From the NCBI GenBank assembly GCA_029582165.1, contig CM055884.1, positions 18,569,037-18,633,036 on the forward strand: a DNA stretch of 64,000 nucleotides. Direction: 5' to 3'. Origin of the DNA: Portulaca oleracea. Taxonomy: Eukaryota; Streptophyta; Magnoliopsida; Caryophyllales; Portulacaceae. The notes under the pieces are model-generated. The model did not search any database and had not been told where the DNA came from. It saw only the letters and a list, made by a program, of their open reading frames with translations. This document shows, piece by piece, positions 43,039 through 57,200 of the stretch. The first letter of the stretch is position 1. Every line of letters starts with the position of its first letter. Position numbers and translations under genes: made by a program.

Positions 43039-46000
43039 ATGTCTGATGCTCTCATTAATGGCCTCGCCGGCGCTGGCGGTGGTATCATTGCCCAACTCAT
43101 CACTTACCCCTTACAAACAGTAAGTGCTTTTCCTTCTGTTTGTCTTTTAGTTTTCGTTTTGGTGGCTTTTGGGGTGAAAATTTTAATTCTAAAGCTCTAA
43201 TTTCAACTGGGTTGGTTTCATTGAAACGGGGTTTCTCTGGGTTTGTTTTGAGGCTCAATTATTGATCCTGAGCTATGTCTTGAACTGGGTTGGTTTATTG
43301 GAATTGTGTTTTCTGGGTTTGTTTTAATTACCAGGTTAATACCCGGCAGCAAACAGATCGTGATCCAGAGAAGCAGACGAGGAAGCTTGGCACCCTTGAA
43401 CATATGTGTCAGGTTTTTTTTTTTTTTTTTTTGGTTTTGTTTCATGATAATCCAAACATTGAGGTTTTGTTGGGTAGTTGTCTAGGAGTAATCTATTTTT
43501 AGGGGTTGAATTTTATGTTATTAGGGTTCCCCACCGGGTAGTTTCCCATCTGGGTTTCTTTTACTGTCCTTTTTGGTTTCCAAAGTGGTTTTTTGAAAAG
43601 GTTTCTTGTTCGGATCCGCCTAATAGTCTCTTCATGAACTTCTGTTCATGGGATAAGGCTGATAAGGCTGCCTGCATTTGGATACCCAGAGTGCGGTCAC
43701 ATGTGTTTTACCTAGGAGGTTTTTCTTGTTCTTCTTCTTGTTGTTGTTGAATTTTATGTTATTGATTGATTTTGGGCGGGCGTGATGGTTTAGGTTGTGA
43801 AACATGAAGGATGGGAGAGGTTATATGGAGGTTTGACTCCATCATTGGTTGGCACGGCTGCGTCACAGGTGAGACCATTTTGCTTACTGTAGTTAATTGT
43901 TGTACAATGAGTTGTTGGTTGGATTGAATCTGTTGTTTTGTTCATAATTGCTGTGAAAATTGTTTAGATGGGGCACTTGTCCATTTTAATCTAGGTGCAA
44001 TTGAACTTGTTCTGCTACCTGCATGCAATAAGTTATCATTCTAAATGGTGCACAGAGCTTATGAAGTTTGATTTGTAGAGGAGTAGAGCTGGCAAAAATC
44101 TGAGTCAGAGTGATTCCGGGTTCGGACAAGTCAGACATCGGATGAAAACTTGGGCCCTGTTTGGCAGAACAACTTTTTGGAAGAAGAAGAGCTTTTTGGA
44201 CACAATTAGCTCAAAACAGCTAATGTGTTGTTTGGTAAACAACTTTTTGGATTAACTGTTTGGCCCCAAAGAACTTTTTTTCAAAAAGCTATTTGGATTA
44301 GCTTTTAGCTAGTTGGGACTAAAAGTACCATATTGCCCTCATATTTTCACCTAATTACTTCATATATTATATAATAATGATTTTAATCATATTTTTTAAG
44401 GCTTTTAATAATCTTTATACCATGTCAAATGAAATTTATATTTTTTTCACTCATTTGGGTTAAAGTCATGTTTTAATAGTATTTAATGATTTATTTATCA
44501 ATAAATGACACTAGAGTTGTCCATTACATTCATTTAATTATTTTTATCAAAATAAATAAATGTAATTTTGGTAGAAAAAGATAATGACTAATTTAACACT
44601 TTCTTAAAGTTAATAAATTGCGCTCATATTTTCACCAAAATTGCATTTGCATCTTATTTTATACAATAATGATTTAATAATATTCTCTTGAGGCTTTAAT
44701 AATTGTATCACCAAAATTGTATCAAATGAAATTAATATTTGTCACTTATTCACATAAGAGTTATGTCTTGAATGTATACAATGATTTACCAACGATAAAT
44801 GACACTAAAATTGTTTGTTGCCTTCACTTTATTTTTACCAAAATAAATAATTGTAGTTTTGCTGGAAAAAATTAATGATTAATTTGATATATTCGTATAG
44901 TTAACAAATTCCTCATTTTGCTAGCTTTAGTCATATAATGAATGGTGTTTTTGTGCAATAGATCTCACTAATTAATAAAATAAAAATAGAGTTGGTATTG
45001 AATAAAAATATCAAAAGTTTATATTAAAGAAAAAATATTTTTGTAATTATAAATTTGTAATTTTTGAAATATTTGTAAAATTATAATGGAAAGAATTATA
45101 TTGCTAAGGGTATAAATGGAAAATCATCTACTTACATTTTCACAAACAACTAATTTTATCAAACACTTTTGTTGCAAACAATTGATCCTAACAGCTAAGT
45201 TAAACAGTTCATACAAACAACTAATAACTAACAACTAGTTCAAACAACTAAAAAGCTAACAGTTGATTGCCAAATAGGGCTTGATGTCCAATACCCAATT
45301 TTTTCGCGTATTTTTCAAGTTGGACAAATCGGACATATATAAATTCGGATCTAAATCGGGTTCGGACAATAGAAATTTGAAAGAAATTATGTTTGAATTT
45401 TCGGTCCAATTGGTGAATGTCAAAATTTGGACAAAAATCTATGACCGTACTCGGTTTCTTCTGGGTCGGACAAATCCGGGTTATCGGATCGGACAGATTT
45501 TTGCCAACCCTAGGAAGGAGCAAGTGGTATGTTAGAAATTACACTTCTTGTCACTCAACAATGAGACAAGACATTTTCACAACACATTGACACACACACT
45601 CATTCAGTTTTGTGGGAGATCTCTCAAACACTCTTAAACACCTCTCCAACTCTATTGAGTGGTGTATGCCTCACTTATTATGCATTGCCTCACCTTGACC
45701 TTTTACTTCTATTTATAGTTGCTTCACCTCCTTAAAGTGTGGTGGAGATGGACACAAGAATTGCTGCAATCCTACAACTGATACTCATACATATCCTAGA
45801 TACTCTCAAGGATATTTCTAGATCCAAGAGTAATATCCTAGATATTCTTTTTTTTCTTTCGAAAAAAATATCCTAGACCTAGATATTTCTAGGACCTAGA
45901 ATAATCTTGACAAATATCTAGATTTTTATCTTGACAACAATTATCTTTCTTCTAGAGTATTCCTAGATATTTCTTATATAAAGTGGGTGATGATACTCTA

Positions 46001-49000
46001 TATCTAACATAATTTGCCACACTCATTAGGAGGAAAAACCTTTTTTTTCCCCATTTTTATTTGGGTTGATGGAGGTGGGGTGGGGGTTAAGGAAGGGATC
46101 ATGATCACCATGGCGATACCTGTCTAGGTTTGCCTTACATGATGTCTTTCTGCTGATATGTGGGATGATATATGCCTTGCCCTGGTCCCTTTTCTGTGGT
46201 CCTTGCCTGATATGTTTGCTTAGGAGAGTCTTAACTTTTATGAAATTATTTTTCAGTGTCTTGGCAAGATGTTTCAGAGATGATGTTTATCTTATTGTAG
46301 GCTTCCTTTACCATATACTATCTCAAAGCACTAGTTACATGCATTTATGTCAATAGAACCTACTCTTTCTAGCCTTGCCCATGGGTCTTGAATGTAATTT
46401 GGACCTCTGCAGTTGTAGTGGCGAGGTTGAAACCCTCACCCTGCAGTATGGAAGGTCAATACTCTACCATCTTGCGCTTTTCCTCACTGAGAGGCTTTTC
46501 CAAATTGTGAAAGTCATCTCAGTGTTGTACTTGTGAATATTATTGGTGGAATAAGTAATCAGAGGAAGTACAATACAAGAAATTTCAGAACTATTTTCAG
46601 AAGTTCCATTTATATTGGTCTTCTATACTTTGGTTATCTGACGATGCAGACAACTTAAAATCATGCAGTACTGTTTATATGAGTGATGATATTATGGTGG
46701 ATAGTTTGAGTCACCTTTTGCAAAGGTCATCTTGGGAGGAGCTCTTCCCATTTTGACATTCTTGTAATCTTGTGCATTGTGGCAACTTGTGCACTTTCCA
46801 CTCTTATTCCCCCCCCCCCCCCAAAAAAAAAGGAAAGAGAACATGCTGGTGTGTAGTTTGACCATCAGTGATTTGATGGAGCAATACGTGTAGTTTTTAT
46901 CGCCTGAGGATTTAACTTTGCACACCTCATTCTTTTATGTGTTTAAGTCAGTCGCAAAGGGGATACCATTTAGTTTTGTTACTCCCTTTGCTTCCTTCTT
47001 TGATTTACATGTGTTACCCCTAAGAAAAAAGAGAAAGTCTGCTCTCCACCTTTCTCTTTTTGTGAAGGAAAAGGGGGCAGTGGGAAGACAGTTTCTATTC
47101 AATTTTAATTTGGTGAATAGGCAGAGGTTGGTGTTTGATCCTTTGGATGTTTATGAACTTTTGTTTGTTTCTATGTTTGAATCCTCATTTGATCGCAATT
47201 CTTATGATACAGGGTGTTTATTATTATTTCTATCAAATATTCAGGAATAAGGCTGAGGCTGTCGCACTTGAACGCAGGAAGAGAGGGATTGGTGATGGAT
47301 CAGTTGGTATGTTCTCGTCATTGGTGGTGGCGGCCTTATCCGGGTGAGCATTCAACTTCATTTTTCATATTCATGTTGAGAGTATTGATATTTAAATACT
47401 CAAATATTAGTAGAAGCGTTGAATTGGATTAGTTGACTCCCCTCAAGAAATCAAATTTAAACATTTAGCAAGATTCTGGTATTAGCATTGGAGTTACTGC
47501 CTTGGTTTGTGTTTCGTTCTAGTGTAGACAGCTAGACATACTTGACTACCTAAGTAACATGTCCTGGGTAATTAAGATAAGCTTTTTCTATTATGCGTGG
47601 TTATGTACACGTTTATTTGTACGTTGTGCTCTTGCACAACTGCACCATATTTTCAATGAGGCTTTTTGATTTCCAGTTTGTCTCCATCATCAGGTGTGTA
47701 AATGTGCTGTTGACGAATCCCATATGGGTGGTTGTAACCCGCATGCAGGTAAATTACTGGAAATCAAACTGCAAACCCCTCCTTCCAAATGAATAAAATT
47801 GGAGTGATAATTAAAAAAAAAAACCCGTTACAGATCATATACCCATTTAAATTTGGCAATTCCTTTTAGTGCTTTGAGGAACAGCCCCACCCCATTTTTT
47901 TCTGAAGTGTAGTGATGTTTTTTAGTTATCACTTGTTTGCAGCTTGTCCTCTAAAATCATAGAAGCATTCTACGTTTGGGATGCTTCTGTTTTTGTTTTA
48001 TGCTTTTTAGAACAGTTTTCTGGCTGATTGTGAAGAGCAAGTTAAACACTGTTGTGGATTTTAGCAGTAGGGAAAGACCTTGTCCCAATTTGCAATTGAT
48101 TGCTAGAAATTAAAGCATTGTGGCATGAATCATGCTAATTTCTTGTCATTGTTTGGATTGCAATATATATAGACGCACACTAAGGCTTCCAAGAAAGTGC
48201 AACCTAGTCAAGCTGTCAGAAGTCCTGAAGAAGTCTCAGTTGACATTGAGCCTCCTCCGTATGGAACTAGCCATGCCGTATGTAGTTATCTTTCATGTTG
48301 TCATCTTATTTATCTTTTTGTTTTGCAATTACTTTAATCTACAAATGTCATTTTGTGGTCACTATGTGACTAGTTCATGGAAGTGCTAAACTTCAGCTTA
48401 GTCTCCAATTCTCGATGGCGTTTTTGCCGGAACAGAATGCTTTTTGCAAACTTGTTAGTTATGAGAGCTTAGTGTGGTAGACCCTGGTCAGATATGGAAC
48501 ACTTATGGTATGAAAAGTGTCTATTTTTGACACTGCATATTCTATACTGTTTTCGTTCTCTTTTCTACTTGCAATATATGGGATGCTTCCATTTCATCTT
48601 GTTATTGAGTGAACTGACATTTGACTAGTGTTTCATCCCCTATTCTTGTTGGTGATGAATTCTTGGACTATAGTTGTGTAATGGTTCACTATGAGATATA
48701 CACCCCCCCCCCACAGCTAAATCCTACTTTTTTGAATTCTGGGCCTCTTTTTCTCTCCTTAAGCCCACAATTCCTGTGGATGGCTCTCTTGGGGAATCAT
48801 CTCTAATTCCCCATCCCTATGAACTGTCGTTTGTCTTGGGAAGTGAAAGAAGGCAAACTAGTGTTATCTGTATACAAAATTGTATACAAAGGGCTTATCA
48901 TGCTTAATGGGCATTCTATTTTGGTTTTCTTAAATCAGTAAATGTAAAGAGGACATTCTCATGTTGCTTTCTGTTCACTAGAGTAGAGCTGTTTGGTTTT

Positions 49001-49778
49001 GCATTAAGGAGAAGTGGTTTAGAGCCTTGGTAATTTGGAAGGAGTATTTATCAGTGGTAGATCCAAAATTTTTTTCTCTATGGGGTCCGACCTACATTAA
49101 TAGTACTTTCGATATTTTTCTTAAGATCTTCGGATGATAATACATTGGACTCTAGGGGTATTGGACAATAATGCACATAACTTTATTTTTTGGACACTAA
49201 TACACTGAACTTTGAGGTCATTAGACAATAATGCACCCAGAATGATTCTAGTGGTGGTTGACTTGGGGGCAGTCCTTGTGGTCGGCTGAGAAAATGATGT
49301 GCAAAAAAGTTCAAATTTTTGCCATGTAAGAAAGTACACATAAGTAGGATGACTAATATATTTTTTTTGAAAAAAAGAAAATTTACACCTCAAAGTAGGA
49401 CTGCCACTATGTCAACCAACACTAGAATTGTTTCAGGTGCATTATTATCCAATACCTTCAAAGTTTAGTGTATTAGAGTCCAAAAAAAAAAAGTTCGGTG
49501 CATTATTGTCCAATACCCCCAAAGTTCAGTGTATTATCGTCCAATAATCCTTTTTCTTATGACTCAAACCACCGTTATTACATATAATTTCATCGTAAAA
49601 TTCACAACCAAAGCAACATGTTATTTGCAAATTAAGTAGATAAACCATGAGTTGCTATGTATATTTTTTTATCTTATATCCTATTAATATTTAGAAAGCA
49701 ATAGGGAAAAATAAGATTAATAAACTTAGAATTGAAACTTTTAACCTTTTGAGATAGTATTTTGCAGAGACTAGCTAG

Positions 49779-49838
<60 letters not shown>

Positions 49839-51203
49839 ATATATATATCTATGTATGTATGTATGTATGTATATATATATTCCCTACTTTCATTTTGGAT
49901 TCTGTTGGTCCAAGAAAAAAAAATTGGATTGTAGTGGTATCGAATCCACCTCCGCATTCTTTTTATTTTTTTCATTGCTACCCCATATTGTTTTTGTTTT
50001 TTCGTTCATGTTTTTTTAAATGGAATAAAAGTGAAAAAATCGTAAAAAAAAAATGATAAAAAAGTGGGAGTAACGCCGTAAATTCATTAAAATCGTGGTA
50101 AAGTGTTATACTAAGTTTTGAATCAAATGAAACTCAAAATCTATGATATTTTGGGTATACACTCAGTGGTGTCTTACAAGAATTCAATTTTACTTTTTTC
50201 GGACCACCAAAATCCAAAATGAAAATAGAGATTATTGCTATACAAATGGTGAAACTAGGGATTATTAGAATCCAATTGTATATATATGTTTGTGTGTGTG
50301 TGTGTGTGTGTGTCTTAGTTTTAAAAATCCTACACCTCGTGTGCTATAGCTCACAAAGCGTGCGCCTCGTCCTGTGCGCGCCTTTTGCGCCTTAAAGTGC
50401 GTTTTATGTAGCATTTATTGTTTAACTCATTAAAAAATATGAAATGTTTAATGTATTTTCTAAAACCCCCTTCTAGGCTGTGAGGAAACCCTAAACCCTA
50501 GACCCTGCGATTCTCTACCCTTCTTCCTCTCTTCTCTCGTGACTATGCTTGTGTTATTTCTTTAGAAGAATATTTCGGTGTTACATCTTATGTTAAAGAC
50601 GATTTCCATTATTTTTCGTAGCGTTTCTTGTGCCTAAACCATTATTTGATGCCCTTTCTGACCTTATTGCATGAAAATATAGCTTGGAAAAAACTGTGTT
50701 TTGGTGCGCCTCGCATGCGTGAAGCGTGAGCCTTTTCTCTGCGCTTCACGCCTCGTGCCTCAGAGACCTGTGCACTTTTTTCCACCTCGCGCTATTTTAA
50801 TCTAAGATATTATAGGGTTTTTAGCTCTAAATAATCACAAGTTAGAGGCGAATGACTGAAAATGATCTAAACTGAATTTTTCGTTGAGAATGTGCCAAAT
50901 TCTTAACCTATTTACTCTGACTAAACCATAATTGAATTCCGACTTCAGAAAGCTGACTTGGTACCTTTAAAAGTTCAAAGATGCAGTAGGCTAATATGTA
51001 GTTTAGTCAGCTTAGATTACTTTTAGTCAGCTTTGAACTTTTCAAGGGTGCCAAGTCAGATTTGCGATGCCTGAATTCAATTCTGGTTTAGTCAGAGTAA
51101 ATAGGTTAAAAATTTGGCACGTTCTCAGCTAAAAAGTCAATTTAGATTATTTTCAATCATTCGCCTAATTTGACATCGGATTATTTAGACGCGCACACAC
51201 ATA

Positions 51204-51258
<55 letters not shown>

Positions 51259-54200
51259 TGCTTCGCATAAACTCCTTAAAATATAATAGTTTTCTAATTA
51301 AAAAAAAGAACGTTAAACCCATGCAAAAAATATCCTTTAGACGTATATGTGCTGGTTCAGTTTTCCATTCTAGTCACAGTATGCTCGTTCTTTATGAAGT
51401 ATTGTGGAGTGTGGACATATTCCTAAGTGAACATGAAAACGGATTGGAATTGACCCGCCTAAGTGGTGAGGACATAGCTGTACGAGGGAGCTTGTTCATT
51501 CAAAACCATTTATGTATTTAAAAGGGTTTTTGGATACTAATATATTGAACTTTGAGGTATTAGACAATAATACACTAAACTTTGACCTTGGACAATAATA
51601 CACTGTACTTTGAGGGGTGTTGAACAATAATGCACTCAGAATGATTTCGGCAGTGACTGATTTTGTGGCAATCCTACGTAGTAGGTGGAGGAGATGAATT
51701 GGTCCAAAAATATTTAAATTATGACATGTCAGCTAATCCAAACATGAGCAAAGAGAATCAACTTTGAAAAGAGTAAAAAAATAACATAAAATCACATTTG
51801 TTTAAACGTGTTTCCATTGAGAGATTGTTGTTGTAGTTGTATAAAGTCACCTTTACTTGTGTAGACTAGCTGATATGTCATAAATTTATATATTTTTCAG
51901 CCTATTCATTTTCTCGATGTGCAACGTAAGATCGCCACCAAATTAGCCACTGTTGAAATTGTTTTGGGTGCATTATTGTCCAACACCCCTCAAAGTTCAA
52001 TGTATTATTGTCCAAGGTCAAAATTCAGTGCATTATTGTCCAATACCCCCAAAGTTTAGCATATTAGCGTCCAAAAATCCTATTTAAAATAAAAGCCTGA
52101 AGAGGTCTGGGCTTTTAAACAAGAAAAAACACTAGTTTCAGGAATTGCTGGAACAGCAAATTAAGGCATGCATGGATAGCGCTTCAACTGTGCTATTTTA
52201 CTTACATACTGAAGCTAGTTCATATCACACAACAGTCCAAGGCTGAATAATTGTCTAAATAATAAATACTAGGATCTTGTATTAATCATGTAGTCATCAC
52301 ACGTTCTACTATTTGGCCAGAGAGTGGAATTCCCTTTGTTTAATGTCCATGAACTGGTGGTGAATTCAGGATTCGTTGACTATGGCAAAACTCTTCTTTC
52401 TGTGGCGTGTTCTCATCGATTGGGTATGCCTTAAAAATGTTGGGTATGGGTTTGTGAAAATATCTGCTTTGAACTTCTCTTTATTCTACTATAATTCATT
52501 TTTCTTATGGGTGCTCGAGGGCTGGGTGAATCTAGATTAGCTGTGTTGGGCTCATTTTGGCAGTGTTCCATTTTTGGTTCTAAACTGCTACGTACTATGA
52601 GTTGTAAATCCTCTGGAAATTGTTACTTGTTTCCCTTTTTTAGTCAGTTTGATGTGGTTCAGCTGCTGTTTTTGTCTGCCTAACAGGAAGTACTTTTTGT
52701 AGATACAAGAAGTTTATGATGAAGCTGGGTTCTGGGGCTTCTGGAAAGGCGTGATCCCTACATTGATAATGGTATGTAGCACTGGCCGTTTTCATCATGT
52801 TAATGAAGGATCTCTGATTGTCTGCACTTCTGCTTTAAGGTAAGCAACCCCTCCATACAGTTCATGCTGTATGAGACAATGTTGAAAAAGTTGAGGCAAA
52901 GGCGGGCATTGAATAAGAGCAGCAGCAATGGAGTTACTGCTTTAGAGGTTAGCATTTGATGTTAATTTTGAGGTTAACCTTTGCCCATGTTCTTGTTTGA
53001 TCTTACCTGTGGGGCTGCTTCTTTTTTTGTTCTTCCAACATGCCTTAGTCTTCTCGCCAATGAGCTTTTCATCCTTTGGTCGTTGACCTAATCAAGATCA
53101 TTTCTTTGTTTGATAGGTGTTTCTACTGGGTGCTGTGGCCAAGCTTGGAGCTACTGTTGTAACATATCCTCTTTTGGTTGTGAAGGTGAGGAATTCTCAC
53201 TTTCTATCCCATGAAACATTTGCATGAAGCTAGACAATGAATTGGCATGGACAAAGGACATCTGGAGTGGGGGATGGTAGCATGTGTTAGATGCTCTAGT
53301 TAGGTAAATATTTGTTAATACTCTGCCATCTTCCTGTTTGCAGGCGAGGCTCCAAGCTAAACAACGTATTGGCATGGACAAAAGACATCAGTATAAAGGT
53401 TTTGGATTCTTTTATGTGGTGTTCTCTTCCTTCTGTTATACACATGACCTTCTCTTGCCTCTTCACACCTACTAAAATGAAAACAATGATGGGTCCCCAA
53501 GAGCTTTTCTGGAAATATGCATGGCCAAGTAAAATGTGAAGAGCTTATGGAGCTTTTGGTTTGCATTCTTCCTTGAGAAAGTTCTACTTTTCCAAGTAGA
53601 CCGGATTTCCATGTGTTTGGTTGCGTTTAATGGTCAAAATTCTTACATGGGGCCATTATTTCGCAGTTTTCTTTCTTTTTTTTTTTTTTGAAGGGGGAGG
53701 GGGGAGGGGGAGATTTTTTATGACTTGGAATGAAAATTCATATTTTACTAAAATTTCCAAAATACCCCAAAGTATTGAAAACCCAAGGGCAGTTTGAGCA
53801 TTTCAAACAACCCTTTTTTCCCCCAGGATTTCAAGATGTAAACCAAGCTCTGTGAAATGCAATTTCCCAGGAAAAGTTTCTCCCTTAAACATTTTCTCTT
53901 TCTACCAAATGCTCTATTATTTAGCATCGCCTTCTACTCTTGGTTATGCTGTAGCTGGTGTTGCTTCTGATGAATGGGTAAAATCACCAGAGAGATCTTT
54001 GACTAGGGCCTTGGGGGTGGTTTTTTTGTATTATTTTATTCTTTTGTGGAGAAGAAAAAAAAGGGGGGGGGGGGGGGGGTTCTGTTTCAGGTGATTAGGT
54101 GAACATATTAGTGCCGTTCAGGAACCTCAAACTCAGGGCATTGTTGGTCATGGTGCTATTCTTCTTATTTTTGTTATTATTTTGAGTGAGATAAGCAAAC

Positions 54201-57200
54201 ATAGTTTTTGAATGTTAGTATGTTTGGATTTAGTTTAGAGGAGCGATCTATGGAGGGGAAGGGAAGGGAACAGGATTAGTTAAGATTTGCCCTATTTGGA
54301 TAAACTTATAGAAAGAATGAAGAGGTTGAGGGGGAAATATAACAATGAGATTCTCTATCTGCTGGCTCTGCGTTTCTACATATTTCGTTAGGTTCACTTT
54401 TAAATTTAACGTTTCATCCACTGCGTCTGTGTTTTTAGAATTTCCAAGAGCATTGAGCTTGTCGGAGTCTCCTGCATTTACCCTCTATTTGATTGTCCAA
54501 AGCTGCATTTTTTATTGCTTGATTATCAGTAGGGGTGAGCAAAATCGGATATACGCCTAAAATTTAAGGATCCAATCCCATATCCATTTAGTACTGGTCT
54601 TGATTTTAAGATCTAGTCCTGGTCTATTTCAAGCTGGATCCTAAAATTAGGAGTCAGGTACCCGGTTTGAAAACACACTATTATTGCACAAATTTTTATA
54701 CTTATGTTGGCAATTACAATGTGGAGATTTCAATGACATTTATCCACTCGGTCACTACTTCTAACTAGTTCAAGGGTCAAATGTCTCAAACATTGCTACT
54801 CAGTGGCGATAAACTCCAGGGTTGTGCGCAACAAACGACAATGAAGATTGAGAGGTCTGTATATGCGTTTATGATTGATATTGAGAGGGACAAACAATTG
54901 TGATTTGAAAGGGAGAAAGTAGTGACGTGAGGATTGAGAGGTTTGAATGAGAAGGTCTGTGCAGTGAGGAGAATGACTGAGTGAGGATTGAAGGAGCAGG
55001 TGTCTAGGCGAGCAGTGACGTAAGTTACAAGTAAAATTAGGGTTTCTCACCATATAGGTTAGGAACATAGATCCAAGAGTGGAGTGTGAGCTGATTGAGT
55101 AGTAGTCTTCACTTAATATTAGGACCCTTTTGTATTAAATAATTTTATGAATCCTGGATACTGGGTCCAGTTTTGGATCTTAATGTTAGGATCCAGATAA
55201 TTAAGATTTAGATCCAAATCCATTGGATCCAACCGGTTCTGGATCTGGATCGGGTACTCGGTTTTTTTGCTCACCCTTTACCGCAGAGCCCTCCAATATG
55301 GTGAGCCTGAAAATAGCCTTGCTCGAAAATGGCTATTTTGCCCCTGGAAGTTGTCTTGACCAAAATTGACCTCTATTTGATTCAAAATTGCCTTAAACTT
55401 CAAAATAAATGTTAACCGACTTTATTGAAAACATTTAGGGCGTGTTTGAACTGCCGAAAATATGGTAGAAAAAAAATCTCGTGGAAAAAAAAAATTAGGA
55501 GGAAAATTATTTTTTAGGTAAAGTAAATTTGTTTCTATTGTTTGGTTTAAGTAAAATTTTGAAGTAAAAAAATTGACTTTTCATTCATTTCTTTTGCTTG
55601 TTTGGTTTAAGGAAAAATGCTGGAAAAATAAAGTTTGCATGTGAAAACTTGTAGTTTCAAGTTTCTTTTTTCTAGATAATTCGCCATTCGGTGTGTGTAT
55701 CTGTGTGAGAGACACACAGAGAGAGTATCAAAATGGGCGCTTGAGAGAGTAGGGATATCAAAATGGAAAAATAATACCCACTGCGCGAAGAAAATTTATC
55801 CTCATCCCCGGCGAGTATCCAACCCTAGCGGGGCCCAAACGGGTATACGAATAATTATTTCAACATTGTCATATAAATTTAAAAAAAAGATACACAACCT
55901 TATTAAATGATGTTCGACATTATAACTTTTACAAAGATATATTTTCTTGTCAAATAGGATTTAACAATACAAATTTATACGAGTAAATTACATTTACCTA
56001 CCTGACATTTGTGGTAATAATTTTTACACACCTGACATTTGTGAAATAATTTCTTGACATTAAGTGTTCATATATTTAAACCTCCTGAGATATTTTATAT
56101 TTGATTTTTGTTGGATTTTCCGGCGAACATTAAAAATGTATATATGAATTGACTTTTTTATCCTTGATATTAATTCATATGTCTTTCAATTAAACATGAA
56201 TTGATGATTTTTACCTTAGGATTTAATTCATATGGCATTTAAACCCCAACATTTTCTCTACTTTATTCTTTCGAAAACCCAATCCCTCCCATTCTGAAAA
56301 TGAAAACCCAATTATAAAATATCTTATAAAATATCAAGGGTGAAAAAACAATTATAATGGAAGAAATGTCTATAATGAAAATGGAAAATGAAAATGAATT
56401 AATATCAAGGGTAAAAATGTCAATTCATATTTATCTTTTTAATGTTTGCCGGAAAATCCAATAAAAATCAAATATAAAATATCTTAGATGGTTTGAATAT
56501 ATGAAAACTTAATGTCAGGTAAGGTAAAAATTATTTCAAATATGTCGGGTCTGTAAAAATTATTACCACAAATGTCAAGTAGGGTAAATTTAATTTACTC
56601 AAACTTATACAAAGTCCAACAAACATTATCGAACACAATAAAGGAAAAAAATTAATAATTAATAATATAATAAAAGTTCAATAATAAGAACCCTTAAGTC
56701 AACACTACAGTTGCAAATTTGTCGATGATATTATATATATAATGTTAATATATGAAGGATATTGATATGTTTTAATAGAAAACTGGGGACAAGGATGTGC
56801 GGATGGGGAGGATAATTTTCCCAAGCGGGTAAGCAGGGACGGGGAAAATTTCTCCCCCATGTTCGCCCCATCCCCGCGAGGGGATTTAAAAACTCGCCCC
56901 ATATCCATCCCCATCCCCATCCCCGTTGGGGGTGGGGATGATTCTCAGCCCAAGTGCCATCCCTATGAGAGAGTAGTGGAGAAAAATATTAAAATGGGTG
57001 TGTGGGAGAGAGAGGTGGAGAGGGGGGGGGGGAGAGAAATTTTAAAACGGGTGCGTGAGAGAAATGGGTGAGATATTATAATGGGTGCGTGAGAGAGAGA
57101 GTAGTGGAGAGAGAGAGATTAAAATGACTTCGCGAGAGAGAGAAATGAGAGAGAGAGATTTAAATGGTACGTGATTAGAGAGAGAGGAGGGTGTGTGTGA

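Noticed and set aside
43478..43750. 90-codon frame in PXN intron 2
   Set aside because: It lies across intron sequence and the exon 3 splice structure explains the region.
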